The notes under the pieces: generated by a model
Told to the model about the DNA's origin: nothing
Database searches by the model: none
Seen by the model: the letters and a program-made list of their open reading frames with translations, nothing else
In this document: in pieces, positions 1 to 4,917 of the stretch
Numbering within the stretch: position 1 is the first letter of the stretch
How the letters are laid out: every line of letters starts with the position of its first letter
DNA from: Gemmatimonadota bacterium
GTDB taxonomy: Bacteria > Gemmatimonadota > Gemmatimonadetes > Longimicrobiales > UBA6960
DNA: 9,304 nucleotides
Assembly (NCBI GenBank): GCA_002712565.1
Contig: PAUA01000049.1
Location: forward strand, 16,823-26,126
Reading direction: 5' to 3'
Translations under genes and position numbers: made by a program

Positions 1-182
1 TTTCGCTCCTCCGGTGGTCACCGTCAACTACCATCCGCCCACCAGGAGACAGAGGCCACCACCAGCCGCAAGGACGAGAGGAGGAGGGAATTCATGGCGA
101 GGGTTGGGTATCCGTCTCCGAGAGTACTACTTTAGCCGTCACCGTCGGACGGGAAAACGACGCGCAGCGAGGAGCCATGAAC

Positions 183-383
183 ATGAAGCTGAAAATATCA
201 GGAATGTCCTGCGGGCACTGTGTTAGCCACGTGAAGTCCGCCTTGGAAGGTATAGAGGGCGTATCCCAAGCGGACGTCTCGCTGGAGAACCACGAGGCTG
301 AGGTCACACTGTCGGATCAAGTCAACGATGCGGATCTGTTCGGGGCCGTCGAGGCCGCAGGGTATCAGGCGGAGGCCGGTTAG
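183..383 (+). CDS. Heavy-metal-associated (HMA) domain protein, CopZ-like
   Basis: This is a single-domain HMA protein of about 66 residues, the size of a stand-alone copper chaperone. The metal site is GMSCGHC (residues 7-13 from the ATG at 183), with both ligands, C10 and C13, present. The rest fits the ferredoxin-like HMA fold, with GIEGV after helix 1 and a C-terminal AAGYQAE. Family members bind Cu(I) or another soft metal in the cytoplasm and pass it to P-type ATPases or regulators; the metal cannot be told from sequence. I chose the ATG at 183 because AGGAG (170-174) lies 8 nt upstream; it would be only 2 nt from the in-frame ATG at 177. The frame is open upstream to the window edge, but that part does not look like protein. 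The next gene starts 24 nt after the stop, so the two are probably cotranscribed. No copper ATPase is visible in the window. Confidence 0.88.
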   Translation: MKLKISGMSCGHCVSHVKSALEGIEGVSQADVSLENHEAEVTLSDQVNDADLFGAVEAAGYQAEAG

Positions 384-856
384 AAGGCTGTTGAAGGAGT
401 ACGGCGGGTGACCGTCCTCACGCATACGCTGGAACGCCGTACCGAAGGCGACGATCACATCTTGGATCTAACGGCCGAGTTGCAGTCGTTGGTGCATGAG
501 AGCGGGATTGGCGTAGGACAACTCACGGCCATGGTCGTCGGATCGACAGCGGCGCTCACCACACTGGAGTTCGAACCGGGCCTGGTGGGTCACGATGTCG
601 CGGCTGCCCTGGAGCGCATCGCTCCTCGGGCGGGAGCCTACGCGCATGAGAAGATGTGGCACGACGACAACGGGCACAGCCATGTCCGTGCTGCTCTGAT
701 CGGCCCCTCGCTCGCTCTCCCGATCGTGGATGGAGTTCTTCCACTCGGAACCTGGCAGCAAGTGGTCCTCGTCGATCTAGACACGCGGTCCAGAAGTCGA
801 CGGGTGGTCGTCAATCTCGTGGGGGAATGAGCCGGCTGATTGGCACAGCCTTCTAA
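380..856. repeat. 12-bp perfect inverted repeat flanking the YjbQ gene
   Basis: TTAGAAGGCTGT at 380-391 is the exact reverse complement of ACAGCCTTCTAA at 845-856. The left arm overlaps the stop codon of the HMA gene; the right arm lies 14 nt after the YjbQ stop. The arms hold exactly one gene between them. Such a pair is unlikely but not impossible by chance in about 500 nt. I see no transposase and no flanking target duplication. Confidence 0.5.
408..830 (+). CDS. YjbQ family (UPF0047) protein
   Basis: This is a 140-residue protein of the UPF0047/YjbQ family, the usual single-domain length. Family hallmarks are visible: GSTAALTTLEFEPGL (45-59) where other members have HTTAALxINE, LERIAP (68-73), the His-rich segment NGHSHVRAALIGPSL (88-102) and LGTWQQVVLVD (113-123), followed by the basic RSRSRRVVVNLVGE tail. 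Some family members have been described as having weak thiamine-phosphate synthase activity, but the physiological role is unsettled, so I give no function beyond the family. The start is GTG at 408, with AAGGAG (394-399) 8 nt upstream. The gene follows the HMA gene by 24 nt and looks like the second gene of that operon. It has no signal peptide and is cytoplasmic. The family histidine before TTA is replaced (GSTA), which I read as a subfamily trait. An inverted repeat brackets the gene. Confidence 0.9.
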   Translation: MTVLTHTLERRTEGDDHILDLTAELQSLVHESGIGVGQLTAMVVGSTAALTTLEFEPGLVGHDVAAALERIAPRAGAYAHEKMWHDDNGHSHVRAALIGPSLALPIVDGVLPLGTWQQVVLVDLDTRSRSRRVVVNLVGE

Positions 857-913
857 ATCTTCTTGAGGATCCAGCCCAGGACCACTCGAACGATTCTTTT
901 GATAATTGTCATC

Positions 914-948
914 ACACGGGTGGTCGCCTCCCGGGCGAATGCCCGTGT
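914..948. terminator. Possible hairpin between the convergent YjbQ and M8 protease genes
   Basis: ACACGGG (914-920) can pair with CCCGTGT (942-948). Alternatively the tighter CGGGC-GAAT-GCCCG hairpin (932-945) can form, followed by TGTTTA on the + strand. The gap between the two convergent genes (831-995) holds nothing else I can name. The U-tract is weak, so termination here is only a possibility. Confidence 0.3.
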
Positions 949-995
949 TTACGTACTATCCTATACGACGGCAGTGCGAAAAGGGTTTCCGCGTC

Positions 996-1940
996 TCACC
1001 GCCGGACAATCGTTCGGGTCACCCTCCCGGAGCGGTCTACCACGTCGACGGGGCCCCGGTAGGTGTCGTTCTGGAGACTGATCGTTCTCCTGCTCCTGTT
1101 CTTGCTTCTGTCGGGAGCCGTCAGCCGCGCCGGTGCCGAAAAGGTTCCGGTGAAGGCGTCTGCTCCTGAGCTGTCCACACTGTACCCGAGGTCGGCCAAG
1201 GACTCTGTCGTGATCGCGCTCAGGGGATTGGCGATACCGCTCTGGAGCAAGGGCGTCATGAGCTCGTTCTCGAGAACCGATTCCCGCCAGTGGGAGTCGG
1301 CGGAGCCTTCCTCGAGCTGATTTTCCACAGGAACTTTTTCACCTCCTGTGTACGCCGTGCCCCCAGCCGCGTTGAATGCGGCGATCGCGGCCGCCCCCCT
1401 GAAGTGGGTGTCGGCACTGAGGCTGGACGGCAGCGAGGGGTTCACCAGAAGGGTGTCCGAGTCGGGCCACAGAGTTCCGACTCCGAGCACGTGCCCCATC
1501 TCGTGGAGTGCGAGGGCCCCGAAATCGCCGCTCTGCTCTATTGGACCCAAATCGTCGGAATCGAACGACATGAAGCCGAGCACGGGCAAATGAGAACTGG
1601 ATCGCATCTGGCAGAATCCGGCTTGTCCGAGGGTTCCAGCAGGACCGTCTAGTGGCCTGATATCGATGAAGATCCTGAGATCGTCAACCGTTCCGGAAAC
1701 CTCTGGATTCTGCACACCCTCACCACAAGTATTGGCCGCGACCGGGGTGGATGAGAAATCGACGTCGCCCAGGTCGCCCTGAACGATACTCATCCAGCGA
1801 TCGGCGGCGGCGATGAGCGCGGAGTCCTGGCTCGGCGTGCCGTGGTTGATGAACGCGAGCTCGATCGAGAAATCGGTGTCGTCGATCAGCTCGGACGGAT
1901 CTGTGCCCCCGTCGCCACAGTTCAGCAACGGGAAAGACAA
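996..1940 (-). CDS. Leishmanolysin-like (M8) zinc metalloprotease, probable lipoprotein
   Basis: This is a metzincin protease. The active site HEMGHVLGVGTLW (146-158, counted from the TTG at 1940) gives two zinc-ligand histidines and the catalytic Glu. A third His is supplied by DSHWRES (His217) after an insert, as in peptidase family M8, and NELMTP (225-230) carries the Met-turn Met228. The following NPLSAITTESLADLGYSVD is typical of bacterial family members. It should cleave proteins outside the cytoplasm. The nearest canonical start, TTG at 1940, cuts a signal sequence in half. In-frame codons to 1988 add a basic, then hydrophobic segment (RNPYNTFSKCLVGITLSF) ahead of PLLNCGDGG, which resembles a lipoprotein signal with Cys8 as the lipidated residue, although Asn at -1 is unusual. 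The only well-placed ribosome site, AAGGA (1997-2001), sits 8 nt before an ATC codon (1986-1988). The gene stands alone, divergent from ccdA-like 2261. Confidence 0.85.
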   Translation of the reverse strand: MSFPLLNCGDGGTDPSELIDDTDFSIELAFINHGTPSQDSALIAAADRWMSIVQGDLGDVDFSSTPVAANTCGEGVQNPEVSGTVDDLRIFIDIRPLDGPAGTLGQAGFCQMRSSSHLPVLGFMSFDSDDLGPIEQSGDFGALALHEMGHVLGVGTLWPDSDTLLVNPSLPSSLSADTHFRGAAAIAAFNAAGGTAYTGGEKVPVENQLEEGSADSHWRESVLENELMTPLLQSGIANPLSAITTESLADLGYSVDSSGADAFTGTFSAPARLTAPDRSKNRSRRTISLQNDTYRGPVDVVDRSGRVTRTIVRR

Positions 1941-1988
1941 AGTGATGCCTACCAGGCACTTCGAGAAGGTATTGTACGGATTTCTGAT
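1941..1988 (-). other. Probable N-terminal signal-peptide extension of the M8 protease
   Basis: These 16 codons are in frame with the protease. They run from ATC (1988-1986) to the annotated TTG and lie just after an in-frame TGA (1994-1992). They encode a positively charged stretch and the first half of a hydrophobic core that continues into LSFPLLNC. No ATG, GTG or TTG occurs in them; ATC or CTG (1955-1953) would have to serve as start. A base error in the assembly is the main alternative. Confidence 0.5.
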
Positions 1989-2125
1989 GCTTCAAATCCT
2001 TTTGATCAAATTCTGCGGCGGTGCAAAATGGGGAGGTCGCACTTTCGGCATCCGCCATGAATCCACGATAATGCTCTTCCCCACACGGGATCAATGAAAT
2101 CCCCGGATAACCTCCCGGGCGTCTG

Positions 2126-2174
2126 CCGGGCACGAGATACTGACGCTACGTATTCCTGGCAGGAACGTGCCCGG
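2126..2174. repeat. 9-bp inverted repeat in the divergent intergenic region
   Basis: CCGGGCACG (2126-2134) is the reverse complement of CGTGCCCGG (2166-2174), with a 31-nt interior that holds the smaller dyad TCCTGGCAGGA. It lies between the divergent M8 protease and CcdA-like genes. It may be a regulator site or an RNA hairpin; nothing in it matches a riboswitch that I recognise. Confidence 0.35.
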
Positions 2175-2208
2175 TGCGAGGTGACGTCGGCAAAGCCCTG
2201 GGCGGTCG

Positions 2209-2241
2209 GATACGTTCCCGCGAACTATGAAGTTCCGTATC
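2209..2241 (+). promoter_or_regulatory. Operator-like dyad upstream of the ccdA-tlpA genes
   Basis: GATACG (2209-2214) pairs with CGTATC (2236-2241), and inside it GAACT (2222-2226) pairs with AGTTC (2231-2235) around ATGA. The total is 11 bp, interrupted by 7 unpaired nt on the left side only. The dyad ends 8 nt before the proposed -10 box and covers the -35 position, as expected for a repressor or activator site. Confidence 0.4.
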
Positions 2242-2248
2242 TGTCCAT

Positions 2249-2254
2249 TAGAAT
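2249..2254 (+). promoter_or_regulatory. -10 box (TAGAAT) for a leaderless transcript
   Basis: TAGAAT at 2249-2254 ends 6 nt before the ATG at 2261, so transcription would start at or next to the start codon. No Shine-Dalgarno sequence precedes that ATG, unlike most genes in this window. No good -35 hexamer is visible 17 nt upstream; the dyad occupies that place. Confidence 0.45.
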
Positions 2255-2260
2255 GCTGCC

Positions 2261-2989
2261 ATGCTCGGTCAGTTGATGGAGATGTTCGACGGCGTGGGCC
2301 TCTCCGAGGCCCTCGCCGCAAGCCCACTAGTCGCTCTCGTCACCCTCTTCGGGGCGGGACTGGTGACGAGTCTGACACCGTGCGTCTATCCCATGATACC
2401 GATCACGGCATCGGTGCTTGCGGCAACGGCGGGTCCGAGTGCTTCCCGCTCGAGGGTGATCAGCCTGACGTTTACGTACGCCCTCGGGCTGGCGTTGCTC
2501 TATGCCATGCTCGGGCTCCTCGCGGGCATGACCGGGACTCTGTTCGGTACGGTGAGCGCCAATCCCTGGGTCCGACTGGCGATCGGAAATCTGCTTTTGA
2601 TTTTCGGTCTGGCCATGTTCGACGTCATTCCGGTGCCCGTGCCCCAACGGCTTCTGCAGTGGGCCGCGAGCAGGAAAGGTGGGTCGTACCCGTCGGTGTT
2701 CCTCGCCGGAGCGGCGTCCGGCATCGTTGCGGCTCCCTGCGGTGCTCCCGCGTTCTTTGTGGTACTCACGTGGGTCGCGTCAACCCAGTCTGGCGCGATG
2801 GGCTTCCTTTACTTATTCGTTTTCTCCTTCGGCATGACCGCACTATTGGTTGCTGTTGGCCTCTTTTCCGGCTTTGGGACGGCGCTGCCCGCCTCAGGCC
2901 CATGGATGGTGTGGATCAAAAAGGGCGCCGGAGTGATTATGATGGTGATGGCTCAATACTACTTCGTTCAGGTGGGGATGGTATGGTGA
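2261..2989 (+). CDS. CcdA/DsbD-type membrane thiol-disulfide transporter
   Basis: This is a 242-residue polytopic membrane protein of the cytochrome c biogenesis/DsbD transmembrane family. These proteins carry electrons from cytoplasmic thioredoxin across the inner membrane to periplasmic thiol proteins. About six hydrophobic segments can be drawn (near 22-45, 67-95, 104-122, 145-171, 181-205 and 218-239). The two redox cysteines are in the expected places and contexts: SLTPCVYPMIPI (C41) in segment 1 and GIVAAPCGAPAFF (C160) in segment 4, matching the TPC...P and PC motifs of the family. There are no periplasmic DsbD alpha or gamma domains, so it is a CcdA-size minimal form. The start at 2261 has no Shine-Dalgarno but a -10 box 6 nt upstream; in-frame ATGs at 2276 and 2282 are alternatives. 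Its last codons overlap the start of the next gene, a thioredoxin-like protein that is its likely partner. Confidence 0.9.
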   Translation: MLGQLMEMFDGVGLSEALAASPLVALVTLFGAGLVTSLTPCVYPMIPITASVLAATAGPSASRSRVISLTFTYALGLALLYAMLGLLAGMTGTLFGTVSANPWVRLAIGNLLLIFGLAMFDVIPVPVPQRLLQWAASRKGGSYPSVFLAGAASGIVAAPCGAPAFFVVLTWVASTQSGAMGFLYLFVFSFGMTALLVAVGLFSGFGTALPASGPWMVWIKKGAGVIMMVMAQYYFVQVGMVW

Positions 2990-3585
2990 AAACCGACGAT
3001 CGAATCCGAAGCTCGCGCCGACAAAAGGGCGCCCGGCATCTCATGAGCGCAGCCCCCCGATTCTTGGGTGCCTACGTTCCCTTGGTTGTGGCCCTCTCTC
3101 TCGGCGTGCTCTCTCCCACTGCCGCGGTCGCGCAGAACGGCATTGGGATGCCGTTGGGCGAGCGGCCCGCATTGGTGAACGCTGATGGCAGCCCGTTGGA
3201 AATCGAGGACCTGGACGGCAACGAGGTGAACCTCGCCGACTATGTTGGAGGTCGGCCGGCACTCGTCGAATTCTGGGCGATCTGGTGCGAGCTCTGTGAA
3301 GCTCTGCATCCGCAGATGGTGGAAGTGCACGCCCGGTACGGAGACAGAGTCGGGTTTGTTGCCATCGCCGTCGGCGTCGCCCAATCCCAGCGATCGGTTC
3401 GGCGGCACTTGGAAGATACGCCGGCGGAGTTCCCTACACTTTGGGACGGTAGGGGCCAAGCGGTGCGGGCCTTCGCGGCCCCCGGGACGTCCTACATCGT
3501 GGTCTTGGACGCGGAAGGGAGGGTCACGTACACCGGGTCGGGATCCGGTCAAGACATCGAGGTCGCAGTGCTGACGGGGCTCTAG
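2983..3585 (+). CDS. Periplasmic TlpA/thioredoxin-like protein
   Basis: This is a 200-residue exported thioredoxin-fold protein with the redox motif FWAIWCELC (C102 and C105 from the ATG at 2983). A basic N-terminus (RIRSSRRQK) leads into a hydrophobic core (residues 29-46) and a signal-peptidase site AVA|Q near residue 50, so the mature protein is periplasmic. Family members reduce disulfides, for example in cytochrome c maturation, using electrons from CcdA. The ATG at 2983 overlaps the previous gene by 7 nt and has GGTGGGG 5 nt upstream, which suggests translational coupling; the ATG at 3043 would give a shorter but still complete signal peptide. In the loop before VVLDAEGRV the sequence is PGTSYIVVLD. 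Where TlpA/ResA proteins have the cis-proline (PTTFLID) this protein seems to have Ser170, or the proline is displaced to P167. A strong terminator follows 20 nt after the stop. Confidence 0.88.
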   Translation: MVKTDDRIRSSRRQKGARHLMSAAPRFLGAYVPLVVALSLGVLSPTAAVAQNGIGMPLGERPALVNADGSPLEIEDLDGNEVNLADYVGGRPALVEFWAIWCELCEALHPQMVEVHARYGDRVGFVAIAVGVAQSQRSVRRHLEDTPAEFPTLWDGRGQAVRAFAAPGTSYIVVLDAEGRVTYTGSGSGQDIEVAVLTGL

Positions 3586-3605
3586 CCACGCCATAGGTCA
3601 CAGAT

Positions 3606-3649
3606 AAAAAAGGAGGGCCCGGCCGAATCTGGCCGGGCCCTCCTTTTTT
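3606..3649. terminator. Strong bidirectional Rho-independent terminator
   Basis: Perfect 19-nt arms (3606-3624 and 3631-3649) enclose the 6-nt loop GAATCT. The core is a GC-rich 13-bp stem (GGAGGGCCCGGCC), flanked by six A on the left and six T on the right, so it terminates in both directions. It serves the tlpA-like gene (+) and the peroxiredoxin gene (-), which converge on it. Confidence 0.95.
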
Positions 3650-3685
3650 CTTATGCGATTCGTTTTTCGTACGAGACTCTAACTA

Positions 3686-4282
3686 CTAGTCGTCGTTGTC
3701 CGCCTCTATCGGCATCGCGACCTTGGCCACCTCGGCGGCCAACTCTTCGTAGGAGGTCGGATCGACTTCGCGGAACTGCGGCGTGGCAAACGAGACACGC
3801 CCTTCCGGATCGACAATCACCACAGCCCGACTGGAAGCCATGCCGTTGCCTCTTGCTCCGACGCCGAAGGCCTGCGCGGCGCTACCCTCGGGGTCGCTTC
3901 CGAACAGCACCGGAAAATCATCGTCCGCCGCCCATGACGCCAACGCCTCCGGAGAGTCGTTGCTTATGGCGAGAATGGTTACGCCACGCCCATTTCTAAA
4001 TACGCTTGCGTACTGATCACGGTACGCTTCCATTTGAATTGTTCAGCCAGGCGTTCGCGCTCTGAAGAAGAACGCAATTACCACCACCTCTCCCCGTAAA
4101 TCCGACAAGCGGACCGGGTCCTGGAGGACTCCGTAGCGTGTAGCGCCTGTGACTGTGATGTCCGGCGCCATGGCTCCGACTGCGATTATGTCGGATGCGC
4201 CGGCCTGAGCAGCGGCTGGCTGAACGAAAACAGCCAAGCCGAGGGACAGGGCGAATACGAACGCCATCGTGGATGGCTGCAT
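3686..4282 (-). CDS. Exported selenocysteine-containing peroxiredoxin (TGA = Sec80)
   Basis: This is a peroxiredoxin of the AhpC/TSA-PrxQ (BCP) type that reduces peroxides with a catalytic thiol or selenol. It is one 199-codon frame from ATG (4282-4280) to tandem TAG stops (3686-3688, then 3683-3685), broken only by TGA at 4045-4043. The codon falls in FFFRARTPG-TGA-TIQMEAYRDQY, where family members have the peroxidatic Cys of TPGCT. Both halves are clearly peroxiredoxin: GAMAPDITV and RLSDLRGEVVVIAFF before, then AISNDSPEALASW, FPVLFGSDPEGSAAQAFGV and SRAVVIVDPEGRV after. A candidate SECIS hairpin follows the TGA. The N-terminus (MQPSTMAFVFALSLGLAVFV, then QPAAAQA) is a signal peptide, so the enzyme acts in the periplasm. 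GGAGGA (4288-4293) lies 5 nt before the ATG. No Cys occurs anywhere, including the +5 position used as resolving Cys in many BCPs (Glu85 here). The alternative, a pseudogene with a nonsense change, is less likely. Sec genes are not in view. Confidence 0.85.
3994..4045 (-). promoter_or_regulatory. Candidate bacterial SECIS element with its UGA codon
   Basis: Reading the minus-strand RNA, UGA (4045-4043) is followed after 15 nt by GCGUAC, loop CGUGAUCA, GUACGC (4027-4008), a perfect 6-bp stem. The apical loop begins after 21 nt and has G as its second base. This matches the published bacterial SECIS pattern as I remember it: a hairpin just 3' of UGA with a G in the first two loop positions at about 16-37 nt. 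A lower stem UUCAAAU (4038-4032) pairs with AUUU-A-GAA (4001-3994), with one bulged A, across a 4x6 internal loop. The element lies wholly in coding sequence, as bacterial SECIS elements do. Confidence 0.75.
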
Positions 4283-4324
4283 TCGAATCCTCCTTTCTTG
4301 GTAAGACTGGAACTGTGTTCGGGC

Positions 4325-4330
4325 AGTATA
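4325..4330 (-). promoter_or_regulatory. -10 box (TATACT) for the peroxiredoxin gene
   Basis: TATACT on the minus strand lies 42 nt upstream of the peroxiredoxin ATG, in the 109-nt gap after the SnoaL-like gene. It would give a leader of about 36 nt. No TTGACA-like -35 is found at 16-18 nt; an inverted repeat sits there instead. The gene may therefore be transcribed separately, on top of any read-through from upstream. Confidence 0.4.
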
Positions 4331-4340
4331 CACCGTTACA

Positions 4341-4361
4341 TCGGGATGCGCACCATCCCGA
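4341..4361 (-). promoter_or_regulatory. Inverted repeat over the -35 region of the peroxiredoxin promoter
   Basis: TCGGGATG (4341-4348) and CATCCCGA (4354-4361) are perfect 8-bp arms around the 5-nt CGCAC. The centre lies about 33 nt upstream of the start predicted from the TATACT box, where a DNA-binding regulator could act. As RNA it would be a hairpin after the SnoaL-like gene, but it has no U-tract, so it is a poor terminator. Confidence 0.45.
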
Positions 4362-4391
4362 CGCTCGACATTCCGGCGTTCGGCTAGCCGC

Positions 4392-4832
4392 TCAAGGCGC
4401 CTGGGACACGTGATATTGGACGACCTTCCACGTTCCGTCCTCCAGCACACGCGTCTCCGAGTATCGCCAGGTGCCCGTCGCTACTGCCCCTCCAGGCAAC
4501 GTGACGGATCCTTGGAAAACTGCACCCGTCACGGCGGCGTCACCGTAGACCTTCACGTTCAGATCACTCATGACGACGTCCAATCGGAGACCCGTCAAGA
4601 ACGCGGCTCGAACGGCCAACGAACTGAACCCTTCGATCATATTGGAGCGGTCGACGAAGAACCCGCGAGTGTCCTCATGATAGAAGCTGGCGTAGGTGGG
4701 GACGTCGCGCGCGTTCAACGCGGCCAGCGTTGCCTCGACGGCGGCCCGCACGTCGGCTTCCTGGGCGCCTGCGGATCCGGGAGCGAGTGAGGACATCAAA
4801 CAGAGGACGAAAATGATGGGCAGGGATTTCAT
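4392..4832 (-). CDS. Secreted SnoaL/NTF2-like (DUF4440-type) protein
   Basis: This is a 146-residue exported protein. A signal peptide (MKSLPIIFVLCLMSSLAPGS) ends at AGA|Q near residue 23. The mature part is one NTF2-like domain: helix EADVRAAVEATLAALNARDV (25-44), the typical YASFYHEDTRGFFVD (47-61), then strands ending in GTWRYSETRVLEDGTWKVVQYHVS (120-143). The Y/FxxxW and EDGTWKVVxxHxS tail is characteristic of SnoaL-like/DUF4440 proteins. The fold is used both for small enzymes and for ligand binding, so the activity cannot be stated. The start at 4832 is set by GGAAAGGAAG 7 nt upstream and by the signal peptide; the frame is open further upstream to 4907, without a better site. It precedes the peroxiredoxin gene by 109 nt on the same strand and is divergent from the RND gene, 85 nt away. 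No clear promoter is seen in that 85-nt gap. Confidence 0.8.
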   Translation of the reverse strand: MKSLPIIFVLCLMSSLAPGSAGAQEADVRAAVEATLAALNARDVPTYASFYHEDTRGFFVDRSNMIEGFSSLAVRAAFLTGLRLDVVMSDLNVKVYGDAAVTGAVFQGSVTLPGGAVATGTWRYSETRVLEDGTWKVVQYHVSQAP

Positions 4833-4917
4833 GTGACCGCTTCCTTTCCTATCTTGAGACCTTCCTTCGAATTTTCCTTGGAGTCTTTCCAGCATCTTCG
4901 ACCACAAGGAGGCTCTG

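Noticed and set aside
94..135. A 13-codon leader peptide (ATG at 94 with GAGGAGG upstream) ahead of the HMA gene
   Set aside because: The ribosome site is good, but the peptide has no regulatory codon run and no attenuator-like hairpins follow; too short to support.
104..135. MerR/CueR-type operator upstream of the HMA gene
   Set aside because: GTATCCGTC...GAGAGTAC shows only a few symmetric bases and no matching -35/-10 pair.
1720..2133. 137-codon minus-strand ORF overlapping the protease 5' end
   Set aside because: It runs in another frame across the protease coding sequence and gives arginine-rich, low-quality protein.
2227..2982. Upstream extension of the TlpA-like frame through the CcdA gene
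   Set aside because: It is the shifted frame of the CcdA gene; the signal peptide and ribosome site place the start at 2983 or 3043.
3686..4033. A separate small peroxiredoxin gene starting at the ATG at 4033
   Set aside because: No ribosome site precedes that ATG, the fragment lacks the catalytic site, and it lies in frame with the upstream half across a single TGA.
3686..4282. Reading the peroxiredoxin as a pseudogene
   Set aside because: The only defect is a TGA exactly at the catalytic Cys, followed by a SECIS-like hairpin; there is no other stop or frameshift. Kept only as an alternative.
4283..4450. Longer peroxiredoxin start at 4450
   Set aside because: The extra residues are basic and unlike protein, cover the promoter and inverted repeat, and ignore the strong GGAGGA site and signal peptide at 4282.
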